A stretch of 64,000 nt of DNA from the NCBI GenBank assembly GCA_963969395.1, contig OZ017799.1:8062501-8126500 (forward strand). The letters are read 5' to 3'. Below the pieces are notes generated by a model that was given only the letters and a program-made list of their open reading frames with translations, did not search any database and had not been told where the DNA came from. Origin of the DNA: Pseudoscleropodium purum (Eukaryota; Streptophyta; Bryopsida; Hypnales; Brachytheciaceae). Position 1 is the first letter of the stretch; each line of letters begins with the position of its first letter. A program made the position numbers and the translations under genes. Of this stretch, positions 39,228-50,679 are shown one piece after another.

Positions 39228-40505
39228 ATGGGGAAGAAATCGGGGAAAGGTGGGCTACCTGCCTTTATCCCGCGTCCACCCGCTTGCCTACAACAATTCG
39301 CGGAGAAAACCTTCGACAGCAAGAAGGTGGAGGAAGAGGCGAAATCTATTCAGAACCGATTGAGGGGTCTCTTTGCCCAAGTCTGGGAGGATAATGCTGT
39401 TTTTCAAAGAATTATGTACAAGAACCAAAATCAACACCGGAGAACGGTTTACTTCCGTCGTTTGCTGCAAGTGCGGCGAGATTTACTTCTACTTGAACCG
39501 TTTCCTCTCAAAGAGGTTGTCGAGGCACTACCTCATTGCGTCTCTTTCTCGAAGCAGAAGGCTCTCCCCCCGAAAGCTGTCTTAAACAGCCTGGGGCAAG
39601 GCTTGCAATCCAAGGAACAGATGATTTTGACTGTCCAGCGACGGTTGCTAGGAGCTTCTCGTCTCTTACAGATGATGGCAGATCCTATATTGAATGCGGG
39701 CTTGGCGATTGAGGGACTCTTGAGCCAAACTTTCTTCATGCCGTTCGCCCTCACCGTACTGGCATTGCTTGCCCGTTTTCGTATGCTACTAATCAAAGCT
39801 CTTTACGAGTTGATCGCAGCTTTCAACTTGGTGTCAGCCTCCGTGAAGAAGTTGGAAATTCCTTCTATTCAGACAGATGTTCCTCTCTTCTTAGAATGCA
39901 GGTGGGATGGTGTGAAGCTGGTATTCTTAGAGAAAGCTCCTCCTCCTCCGCCACCTCAAGAGCTTATTCCATTGCCGTCCTCTCGATCAGATGCAGAAAA
40001 GCTTCCTGATGTCGGTTGGTTCATTGAAGACCGGTCCACCTCGGTGCAGAGCATAGGAGTATTGAAACCTGCTCTTTATGAGCGGGATGAAAACTTTATC
40101 TTGGAAGGCGCTCAATTTGAGCTCCTCGGAGAAGAGGACGACGTAGAAGCGGCTGGTGTTCCAATCTCTACACTCGGCGTTGCCATGGAATCAGAGGTCT
40201 CCTCAGGTATTCAAGAGATGACGCAGAGTTTTAGCGCAGAGATGCCTGGTGATCATCGAGAGGCAGTTTCCACACCCTGCGCAAGTAGGGAAGCAGAGAT
40301 CTCTTCGGGTAAGCAGAAGTTGGCGCAGGATTTGAAATCAGATGTGAGAGCTGAATTAGAGAGCTGGAAGGCTGAGTTAGAGAGCTGGGGGATTAATGAA
40401 GACAAGTTAGTGGACAGAAGTACGAAGAAACGAGTGGCGTATGTTTCTGTTGAGCTTGGAGAGTCTAAGAAATCCAAAACTCTGAAAACAGGTCATTTTA
40501 TGTAG
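39228..40505 (+). CDS. NEPRO/DUF4477-like nucleolar protein
   Basis: A single-exon gene of 425 codons starting MGKKSGKGG. The N-terminal two thirds match my recollection of the plant family with the Nepro N-terminal domain (DUF4477). Landmarks are VYK/MYKNQNQHRR followed by YFRRLLQVRRDLLLLEP (around residues 60-90), LLGASRLLQMM (around 140) and an FFMPFALTVLALLARFRMLL hydrophobic helix (around 170-190). A Pro-rich spacer (PPPPPPQE) and an acidic Ser/Glu-rich C-terminal tail ending in a basic KKSK patch follow. Animal NEPRO is nucleolar and has been connected with RNase MRP/rRNA processing. That role is transferred here by family only. The upstream telo-box fits a nucleolar job. The match rests on memory, not a search. 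Confidence 0.75.
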   Translation: MGKKSGKGGLPAFIPRPPACLQQFAEKTFDSKKVEEEAKSIQNRLRGLFAQVWEDNAVFQRIMYKNQNQHRRTVYFRRLLQVRRDLLLLEPFPLKEVVEALPHCVSFSKQKALPPKAVLNSLGQGLQSKEQMILTVQRRLLGASRLLQMMADPILNAGLAIEGLLSQTFFMPFALTVLALLARFRMLLIKALYELIAAFNLVSASVKKLEIPSIQTDVPLFLECRWDGVKLVFLEKAPPPPPPQELIPLPSSRSDAEKLPDVGWFIEDRSTSVQSIGVLKPALYERDENFILEGAQFELLGEEDDVEAAGVPISTLGVAMESEVSSGIQEMTQSFSAEMPGDHREAVSTPCASREAEISSGKQKLAQDLKSDVRAELESWKAELESWGINEDKLVDRSTKKRVAYVSVELGESKKSKTLKTGHFM

Positions 40506-43500
40506 GAGCAACTTCCAGAGCAGAAGCAAGCTATCTTCTCAACAGGAAAAATGTTGTTGCTCATAACAGTGGTTGCTCTTTCTCTGCCACGTATCCTTAT
40601 CATTAGTTGAGGTGCAAGATATGCAAGCACTTGGTATGCACGTCTCTATTACACCCAGTTTTTGCTGCGTCGGAGTTAAACTTTTTGTCAAACAAGCTTT
40701 TGGAGAATCTATGTCATGAGCAGGAAGTAGCATCAAATAAACATCTTGGCTTACGGCCTCTCTGAAGGCTACTGAATGTTATGAACCGGTTTTCCGCCCA
40801 CTTCCACCGGCCAACTTTGAATTAGCCGCCGTTATTCTCAATCAGTCGGACTCCCTTCGCAGACTGCCACTCCGCCGCTCGTGCACTTACTTCCGTGGAT
40901 GTCCCCGCTCGATCGTCTTGCACTTGGGTTGCGTTTGTGTTCTCTTGTCGAATTTCTTCGTCGCCGATCTTCCTCGGTCGGTTTATTTTGAGGTGGGTTC
41001 TTGGAATCCAGCGCTCTATCTCTCGACTTGTCTCGGAGTGTTACTTTGTTGCTTCGTAGGCGCCTGTTTCATCAGTTACGTCTTCAAGTTGAGTGCAGTG
41101 ATGGTTATGTTGGCATTTGAGGGTTTGGAGTAGTAAAAAGTGCGTCGGAGGATTCGGCGGCTTGGTCGTCCATGGTCACGATTTTGACCGTCCTTTTGAA
41201 CTTCTCTTTGACGTGCCTTGTTTCGTTGGGTAAAGTGGATCTGGGATTTCGGATATGGACGCAAGAAACTCAGTTGGCTTGCCGCTCGGCTGTGCTTCTT
41301 GGTAGTTCAGTGATGCTTGTGAGTTTACGTTTGAAAGCACATGCAGTTCTTGAATTTCTTACTTTACTGGTTTTTGTGTACATGTTTCGTGAGGCTTTTG
41401 GAAACGACTCTGGCTGTCACTCGACTTGATGTGAAGTTATTTTTACTGTGTCTGATGTCCAGTAGTTGAGGGTTAGAGATTGAAATTACTCAGTGCGGTA
41501 TCTCTGATGTTTCAAAATTTTGAACGTTGGCCATCCGCAGTGATTTTCCTGTTTGTTCATCGGGGGGTTCCCTTTTGCGAATGCAGTGTGAGATGGATTG
41601 GATTCGGGGTTGTTTCAGCACACTAGGTGTGGCGCGGAGGAATGGTATTCCTTGCTTCAGATTTTGCAAAGGCGTAGGTTCTTGTCCACCTAATGCAAAG
41701 CAAGAGCGAAGCTACTGACTGGATGTGGCCATGTTTTGGCTCTGATGTGTGTTGTTGCAGCTCTGACCATGCCGGACTGGATGGAACCTCCGACCATGTC
41801 AGACGCACCGATCCAGGTGCCCGAAAGTGGTTGATTACAATTGAATCAATCTGTGACCCTGATTTGCTCAAACTTCGGCCCTCCGATTACCTAACGTTAT
41901 GCTCACCCAGCTTACTGCTCTACCTGCTGCAGACGAAGCCGAGAATTTTTGCTAAGCCTAGCAGTCTGTCGTGCAGCCTCTTCGAGAGCGACCAGTAGCC
42001 AATGCACATCGAGAGCAGTGGCTCATTGGAGTGTTGCAGAGGTATCTTCCCCTATTTCTTCATTCTGTTTTTTTTTAATCAAGAATTGGTCCAGCGACGC
42101 GCAGCGATTGTCTGTTCACTGTCTTCACCTGCTGCTGTTCCGATCTACTATTGTTCTTCTTGTTAACGACTTGTCATCTGTGTTGTGGAGATCGGAGATG
42201 CTACAGAGAGATAGTGTTGCACTGTTTTCTAGTGCTGCATATGTAAACCCTGCATTAGTTTCTGGCTCTGTTGAGATGTGAATCCTACTGCTCTCTGGAG
42301 CGAGGAAGTGGCTCTTGAAGAACTCGTAATTTACAGCTGCCCAAGGTGCAGAATGTAATTTACAGCAGCCATCTGTAGTCATGAGTTTTTCTAGATAATT
42401 ACGTAGTGCTATTGATATCGAAATTGAATTTCCAATAGTATCCAGCTTATAGCGCTGTCTTCCTGCAGAGATTTCATTGAAATGAATGCAATTAGTGAGC
42501 TTTGTCTGCAATTCTTCAACTTCATTTTCACCTTCAACTGAGGCAAGTCTCCGATAGATTTTCTAGGGACTTAAATAATATAATCTCAAGAATTTAACGT
42601 AATTATCCTCTTGTTTGGTATATCTCTTACCTGTGTAAGCTAATTATTTTGAAAGAAGACTAACAAGGTTGACGCTAGTGCATTAGGAAATTCTAATTTC
42701 AATCTGTTTATAGTTTGACCTGTTAACTTCAGTACTACTGTTGCATAATGTTCAGTATTTCTTGTGTCTGCAGGAGCACACATCTAACGGATCGCCGAGT
42801 GAGCATCAGCGAAACCTGGATATTCCATGACTGTTCTATTCAAATGTGCGTTGAGTTGCAATTGAAAGACTTCCAGCTTGTTCTGTTTCGTTCCGCTTAA
42901 ACATTTCAAATTTTTGAAACAAAATTTGGCCTTCTCTTTTCACGAATCTATTTCTCTTACCCTATCTCTGCTGTATATTTTCTTCACGGTCGTCTTGTTG
43001 TATTGAACTAGTGGAGTAAACAGCCAAGATTCATTATGCACTATCCTCACTATCTGAATCGAATTTGTGTGAGTGCGGGGAGCAATGATATCTTCTCTGT
43101 CAGTTGTAATTCCAATCTGCTTAAACATGATCTCTTCAGCCTTAAATAGCGACCCTCTTCTACTCTCACGATTCCGATCTAAGGACTTTTCTAGATCGTT
43201 CCATGCAGGTCCTGGTGCCTTTAAAATCTGGAGTCTGGTTGAAGACTTGGGGGAGAATTATGATAAGATTGTAGGTCTTGAAGAGCCTGGCACAGGTGTC
43301 ATGGAACAAGATCCTGAGACAGGAACCGTAGGGCAAAGGCCTGGGATAGGAGTCAAGTATATATTAACAGATCATGTTTGGCTTGTCAATCAAAGCGTCG
43401 CCATCGCAACTGAATACAAAGTGATCTTCATTGTTCGAGGTGGCAAAATCAAATATGTATATTCTCCAAGTAATAATATGCTTTGTTACGTATCTATCTC

Positions 43501-44640
43501 TTGACAGCAATCTTTCTGATTGAAAATTACTATGATGTTTATTGGGTGGATTATTGAACGCCATCTACGGATTGAATTTTGAGGATGTCGCTGGCTGTCA
43601 AATTAAATCACAGAGATTTATCGCTACTGGACACGTCTTGTTCTTGGCTCCTACACAGGTATATATGTATATGTATGTATATGTATGTATATCTATATAT
43701 ATCTATATTTTGGAGATGTACACAAAGTGATGATGACGGTTGAGGGTGGGTTTTGAGCTTTTCAGTGTGGGTTGAGAGTTGCAACCCATAGGATTGGAGT
43801 TGCCTTGGAATTGGATTGCCTTTTGAACTTATATGCAACATAAATTTTAAAGTTTGTATTAATTGCTCATTTGTTGATTAAATGTATGATGAAGGCATTT
43901 ATTTATGTTGTTTGTGACTATTTTATGCTATCTTAAACTAACTTTATTCATTCAAATTATATATTCAATAACTATAAAATGAAATGGGCAAATTATTATA
44001 TAAATAAAACCCTAAAATCCCATACTTTTGTTGTTGATGTGTGAATTAGATCAGTTTTTGATGATACACTATTCTCAACTCCTAACATGTACACCCATAA
44101 TGATCATTGTCCCAAATGTGACACCTGCAGTTAAACCAAAAATGACACTGACAACTAGATATTGATGACATATGAGAGCCAAGTAGAGCCTTGTATCGAT
44201 TGCGGACGACTTTTGGTGACTACTGTAGTGAAAAGAGTGAAGACCGTCTTAGAATTATGTGGAGGGTTTGCAGAATTGGACCTTCGAATTTGAGGTTCCA
44301 CAGAAGCTGCCAAATGGAATATATCAGCAGCTGTGACCTTCATTTTTGTAGTGAATTCAATTTCACAATTGCAATTTCTTCGAAGAATTGAAAGAATTGA
44401 CTTTTTGAGGAGGGATGATGCAGTGCATACATTCTGATTGAACAAGTTGTAACTCACTAGAAATGAATGCTATATGTGGATCTGAAGTTAGTGTTTTGAG
44501 AAATATTTTGTTCCTCTCATTCTTTACCCATCCATAGCTTCATTGTGTGTTTGCTTTTGTGCTCTCCTGAACGCAGTTTTGAGTGGAACTGTGGGTTGAT
44601 GTGGATTTGATTGTTGCGGAGTCAGAGGACGGCAGTGGTA
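40506..44640. other. Gene-like low-copy DNA without a confirmed product
   Basis: G+C content and sequence complexity here resemble UTR, intron or promoter DNA rather than repeats, but I could not build a protein. Candidate signals are an exon-like end at 42773-42826 (after CTGCAG, ending in TGA, Ser/Glu-rich) and an acceptor TTGCAG at about 41754-41759 followed by an ATG. It may hold the NEPRO-gene 3' UTR, a non-coding RNA or a poorly conserved gene. A mixed T/A microsatellite lies at 43660-43706. Confidence 0.35.
43085..43504 (+). CDS. Hypothetical 139-codon open frame
   Basis: An open frame with an ATG start whose second half is protein-like: Gly/Glu/Pro-rich (EEPGTGVMEQDPETG) followed by a hydrophobic stretch. 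TGCAG at 43204-43208 could be a splice acceptor making the downstream part an exon. I recognise no domain. It may be part of an unknown gene or chance. Confidence 0.2.
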   Translation: MISSLSVVIPICLNMISSALNSDPLLLSRFRSKDFSRSFHAGPGAFKIWSLVEDLGENYDKIVGLEEPGTGVMEQDPETGTVGQRPGIGVKYILTDHVWLVNQSVAIATEYKVIFIVRGGKIKYVYSPSNNMLCYVSIS

Positions 44641-44643
44641 GCT

Positions 44644-47600
44644 ATGGCTGTCATTCTGGGACGAGCTTCATGCCTTCAGGTACACCCATTGTCTGCATTT
44701 TCTGCTAGTTTAGAATTTGGAGATACAGAGGATTTTCAAATTGGATTTAGGGTTTCGGGTTTGGAACTGCATTATTGCGGTTGGGTTTGGTGGGTTGTTT
44801 GGTGAGTTGGTCCGGGGTGAGATTTTGCAGCTTGGAAGCAAATTTGAGACTGTGCATTGGAAACCTAAACCGTGGAGGGCTGTGCACACGACGAGCTGCT
44901 TGCAATCGACTGCAGCAGTTGTTGACGAGGTCGCTGGGAGTGATGGTCCTGAAATATGGACGCCTTCTCAAATTGAGAGGCTTTACGAGGATGAGTACAT
45001 TATTGGTGTGTCAAAGCCAGGCACTTTGCTTGTGAGTTCCGCCTCCCTCGCTCTTTTGGTATAAATTTTCTTGGTTTTGTTAAACATACGGTCACCGTTT
45101 TTGAGATGACGCTGAAGATGTTCAGAAATGATACCGGTATTACTAAAATCAAAGTTCTAAGCGAATCTTAGGGCAGAATCTGTAATCATTTTCATGTGTT
45201 TCATCCTCTTCGGCAACGTATGATTGGATGTGACCAAGGGTTTAGCGAGAATGTCACATGGTTGTTACAAATCTCAAATTAGGGTTTGAGGTGACGACTT
45301 CGGAACTTCTATGACGTGCAGGTTATCTTCTGTGTTTTCACTTGATTGCCTCCTGCATCTTGTACTTACTTCCCTTCTCTGTATGCCTTGCTCCAATCTA
45401 ACCTCTTAGACACTAAGGATTCATGGTTTGAAACATGATCAATTTGACTGATTGTATTATGAAAAATTGAGATGGGGTAAAATTTTATTTCGCCAGAATA
45501 AGTGAAGAACAGTGCTTGGTTCGGTCAAATATTAAATCAATAAAATTGAACAAAACATAGCCCTCACGTGACCTACTCAATGACCTCCCTCATGTGAGTC
45601 CCAATTTGAGTCCCTTGGTCCCTTAAGGTCTAAAAATCCTTACGAGGTTTGGCGTGCTTGCTTCTGAAGGTACACAATAACAAGGGATCAACCTTGTTGG
45701 AGAAGCAACGGAATGCGTTCTTGAAGAACTTGGTGGAAGCACAACTCACTGCTGGTACTTCCACAAACAAGGTCCACTGTGGCAAATCGCACTAGAAGCA
45801 TGATAGTTTTAAAGGGTGCTTGTAACCAGTGCCTCACATGTACATCAGGAATCTGTATCCATCGCGTGCTTGGCACAATTCGGTCCACTTACTCAATTTC
45901 TTCATCTGTCTCTAAACTCAGACCTCTTGAGCTTGACCTTCTCTAAAACAATGCACAATAGTCACACTATCACCCATTGTAGCACACTTCACGTATTCAA
46001 AGTATTTCTTAATCAAATTTTTGGGACCCTAGGCATTTAACTACGTCATGTGTACGACATGGATGTGTGTTGGGCTTACAGGACGGAAGGTGAGCCCTGT
46101 CCATCGGTTAGATCGGCCATCAAGTGGTGTCATCATATTTTCCAAGTCTGGTGATGCAACTCGTGCTGCTCAGGCATCCTTGGCTCATCCCGCTTGCATC
46201 AAAGAGTGAGCATCTTGTACGTACTGGTGCCAGTAGTTTCAGCTGCTCTATGTTTGGGGTGGATTGGGGCAATACTTTGGGCTTGTAAGGTAGGAGAATC
46301 TTAAACCAGCACTTTTGCATTGAGAGCATAGTTCTTATTACTAGGCCTATCAAATATTTGTTGATTCTTGTTAGGAGGGAATTTCAATACACCTTTGTAC
46401 TATGTGGATACTTCATCCAAAGGTTATGAGGGTTCAAAGTTATGACCAGAAACGAACACAGATCTGATGTTTAAGTAGAGTACATTCATTGTCCAATGTT
46501 GGAATTAGGACACTGTTGGAATTGTATTCTCCTATGTAAAAACCTCATGACTTCTTGTTGAATGTAGTTCATCCAAGCTTATGTTTGAAAGGTGTTAGTG
46601 AACCCTGGTATTTACAAAATTATCTTGAGATTATCGTGTTTGTCGTGCATGCTGAAAACTCATAGAATCGAAATTGCCATTGGTTTGTTTTAATTGTCAG
46701 TTGTACTTAACCTGGGATTTTCGGACGCAGATATCTTGTGCTAGCAAGGGGAAGTACTCCGGACTATTTTGTTTGTGACGAACCAGTGAATGATGAAAAG
46801 GTATGAAGGCATTGTGGACATATCACGGTTAACTGTTAAGTGCCCAAGTTCACTTCAAAAGTCCACTTCGGAAGCTAATAGTCAATCATAGTAGGTTCAT
46901 GAATTATTTTTATTGTTGATAAATGTAATTTGGTATTTCTATTGATACATTTTGTTACTTTCCTTGAAGCTTAATAAATTATTTGTTTTTAACTCCTTTA
47001 GATTTGGAAGCTGCCGCTTTGTCCTTCTTGGCACTGAGGGGTTAAGTGAAGATCTGGATTTCGGAGTTTCAGAGATTAGGGGTAGGAGTATTGAATGTCT
47101 CGTACTTCAGTATCTTTGACAAATTATGTGCTCACTTTGATTGCCACCCATTAATTTGATAATCTAAGTGTTGGTGGTATATGTTTCGACAGGGTATTCC
47201 GAAGTCAGCTATATCACAATGCGAAAAAATCCTTGATCTTCCTGAAGCACGCTGTTCCTTGTTGAAGGTATCTCTTCTCTTTGGCCATTCAATGACTTGA
47301 TGTAAATGAAAGATTGATTGTTATGGTACTGCTTCAGTGGGTGGTTTTCAAGCTATATTTCTGGGGTCTTTTTTTTTAAGCTAAGACCTCTTGTGTCTAC
47401 CCCACGGGAAGACATTAAGCACTGGTTCAAACATGTAATAAGTACTGGTGCTCCATGAAAATGAGGCGTGTTGTTGCATTTGGGGGCCCATCATTCCAAA
47501 GGATGAATGTTTTCGGAACAGTGCAGTTTTAAGATTTTCAAATATTGTGCTTGAATTATTCAGTTAGTGACAATTATGTAGAGGATCGTACTGAAGATCA

Positions 47601-48784
47601 TATAAATAGAGATAGATACATAACTATTTAGGGCAGATACGCTTGCAATTTGTCGCTTTTTTTTTTCAGGTTTACTGCTCCATCATTATGGAACCGTCAT
47701 ATTGGGGTGAATCAGGTGATAATAAAGACAGGACGCTGGCATCAAATACGCAAGCATCTCAACCATCGTGCTCATCATGTACAATTCTAAACCTCTCCCA
47801 CAACAGATTTCTTCTTCTGTAAACTCAGAGATAGTACACAACCTCATTTCCCATTCAAGCTGAGTGGCCAAGACATGTAGCCAAGTCACGATTTCTTCCA
47901 CCTGACTTGCTAGTTGAAGGCCAACCAAGTGTTCTTTGGGAAGAGATGAATTTCTGTTGATAACAGGGGTCAAACAATAGAAGAAAGGATCAAGTCCCTA
48001 ACAATTTTAGTATCCTCGATCTACCTTACGATTTTGTAATGCTGCGCAGCAGTGGTCACAAATGTGGCTAAATGTAGCGGAGCTTCTACCGAAACTTGGT
48101 TCTTTCTACAACAAGTGTGAATAACAGTGTGTTCAATTTGAATTCTAGCAACATCTAGCAGTGTTTTTTACAACTTGAGCTAATTGTGAAAATCACATTC
48201 GTGTGACCATTGCTGCTGTGCAGGTTGTAGGAGATGTACAACATGGGAAAGGGGGAACAAACCGCTTCTTTAGGGAAAATTACAAAATGCGCTCAGGTCG
48301 AATATTTCTTCATGCTGCTCGCCTCACATTTCCTCACCCTCTTCATCTGTCCAAAGAAGTTTGGACCTCGGCCTCGGCCATTGACAATACTATGGACCAG
48401 TACAGCAGCTCGGCCTCAGATTCAGAGCTGGAGTTGGATACAGGTGGTGATGTGTTTTTCATAATTAATTCAAGTTGCTAAAAGCACTGCTAATCAAATC
48501 AGGTTTATCACTAGTATTCCCATTTTTTCGTAGTTAGAAACTTGTGTTGGGTTGAAGTTTTGCTAAATTTAAGCCACATTTTTGTGAACACTGCAGGTAG
48601 TGTACCAGCAAATTCCTCCGTATGGATGAGCCCAACCACTTCTATTTGTGAAGATCCAAAGACTAGACATCAATTACTCACGATTAGAGCATCACTACCT
48701 GCAGATTTGCTTGAGGTGCTGTATGCCATACCTGACGGCTTGGATCCTCATACGTTGCTGTCTCTTGGACTGATATTTCAATAG
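44644..48784 (+). CDS. TruC/RluA-type RNA pseudouridine synthase
   Basis: Family enzymes isomerise uridine to pseudouridine in tRNA or rRNA. Coding exons: 44644-44679, 44831-45031, 45670-45754, 46082-46205, 46731-46800, 47193-47267, 47716-47778, 48224-48443, 48597-48784. All are GT-AG with matching phases, 353 residues when joined. YEDEYIIGVSKPG leads to the catalytic motif HRLDRPSSG (Asp about 118), then YLVLARGSTPDYFVCDEPV, the RNA-contact block GRWHQIRKHL, GDVQHGKG-x2-NRFFRE as in TruC, and LHAARLTFPHP. The Arg- and Ser-containing N-terminus could be an organelle targeting peptide. A tail of about 100 residues follows the domain. The family usually has an extra strand between DEPV and ARCSLLK; a 39-bp exon at about 46992-47030 would supply it but is out of phase. 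It could be intact with a missed exon or mildly damaged. Confidence 0.85.
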
Positions 48785-50240
48785 CTTAATATTCTCACGA
48801 ATACTGTGGTTCAGTTCATTCTTTGTTGAACGATGCTTTCTTCATATTTCACATTATGTGTAACATCTTTTACTTTTTCTGTTGTTTTTACCTTCACTTT
48901 TTAGTCAAAATTTTTTATTTACATTAACCTTCATGTGTAACATTTTTACTTTTACTTTTACATTAACCTTTATGTCTACTCATTTTTACTTTGCACTTGA
49001 AATGGGAGTTTGGAAGGGTTTTTTGGTGAAATATAAGGTAGAACAACCCATCATGGGTAGAATTAGGAGTTTTTCCCTCATGCTATGACTGAATTTTTTT
49101 TTTTTAATTCCCACATAAAGACAAGTGTGAGAAACAACAAGAGCAATGGAAATTATATTTTTTTATGAATTTGTTATGAAATTTCCTTGGCCCATCTCAT
49201 TTTGAGATTTTTCTGATGAATCTGATACGCTATGACTTGAACGTGTGCCTGGATAACTTTCACATGATTGTCATGTTCTGATGACATCCAAATTAATGAG
49301 TTATCAGCAATGAGGAGCGTTCACTCAGTCAGTACGTTAGTTCAGGGAGCACAATAATGTCCAACACATCACCACCAGCCAGCTCCATTGAAAACTCATT
49401 TGGCATGCATGATACTGAATTGAAAAAAAGTTCAAAAAAATGTGGTATTGGCACACTCACTGATCGAATTCTGGGGGTGAATTTTACTGCAAAGTTCTGA
49501 GATCATTCTAAGGCCTCTTCACACTATGTCCCAAGTCTCTAGTCCCACTGAATTCTCAAAATCTGATGGACAGTACTTTATCGGAGTTTTGGCACCAACT
49601 GAAGGAAGTTAGTGGGACTTGGAGGCCGAAATAATTGGGAGATTGGGTCTGGTGAAAGTGGAGACCCCATTCGGTCTTCAAGTCCGAACAATATTGTTTT
49701 GGATATAAAATCAAAAGAAAAACATACTCGATGTAAACCACCCTCATTGGCTGAAATTCTGGCTGAATCTGTTCAAAGCAGATTTGATGCTAAAAGTGCT
49801 AAAAAACAAGGTTTTGACTTTTCAACCTATTATTGGGGGAACTTAATTGCAATGAAATATTATATAAGAAAGAAGTTGGCACTCAAAGTTGGGACTTTAG
49901 CCGTCGCATTATGACTATCTAAAATTTCAATTTTCTAATAATCAAATCGAGCCATACGAGGTGTTTGTAAAGAAATAGAGGTTAGAAGATCATTCGATAG
50001 TAGGGTCATTCTTGATTTCACCTTGTTTTTTCATCTTGCGTAAAAAAACATGAATATACAAGAACTTCATGAAGTAATTTGTACCTTCTAACACTAATTG
50101 CTCCCATGCAAATTCAGATCGATTTTCATCAAATCAAGTATTGGCTGTGCACAGCAACAAGCTAGCTAGAGATCAGTAAAGGTTAGAAGATGACAAAAGG
50201 GGTGAGACGTTTTATGCTTTGAAATAGGAGCAATGAAAAA
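48785..50240. other. Intergenic DNA, 3' flank of pseudouridine synthase gene
   Basis: It contains TTTTTACTTTTAC-type repeats (48880-48990) and an uninterrupted copy of the dispersed repeat also found at 24.8-26 kb (49062-49190). No further gene recognised. Confidence 0.45.
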
Positions 50241-50507
50241 AAAAAGGAGTGAGGCCGGGTGGTTTGCTCAGTACCGTAGTCATCCTCCATTCTCTGTAAC
50301 TTAAGCTTCGATCTCACGATTTGCTAGCTGATCTTGGTCTACTTTGTAGGGGAGATATATTTGTGTCTGATAACCACCTGACTAGCTTGTCGCGCGCTCC
50401 GTAGCTAGCTAGACCGGGTATATAGCTAGCTCGCTTGCATAATTGACTACCTGGTGGTGCCAGTCCGGCCTGGAGTTCGATCATTGAAAATTTGATTCTA
50501 CGCGTGA

Positions 50508-50670
50508 GCATTGTCTGTAGCCCAACTGCATGCCCAAGTAAAGAGCCACTGTAAAGTTCAGGGTAGGCATTGTCCGTAGCGCGTCCAACTGCTTGACCAT
50601 TCAAGGACAGAGCCACTGTAAAGGCCGGGTAGGTCGTAAGCATGAGTTTGGAATTACAGAGCCACTGCAA
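50508..50670 (+). repeat. Tandem repeat, about 65-bp unit
   Basis: Two and a half units share CATTGTCYGTAGC, CCAACTGC, AGAGCCACTGTAAAG and GGGTAGG. The first begins at 50508, the second at 50571, and a partial third (AGAGCCACTGCAAGTACTGG) at 50658. There is no coding sequence. Confidence 0.75.
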
Positions 50671-50679
50671 GTACTGGAT

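Noticed and set aside
50240..50330. SINE or tRNA promoter-like box pattern
   Set aside because: GCTTCGATCTC resembles a B-box but no terminator, tail or paired arms were evident.
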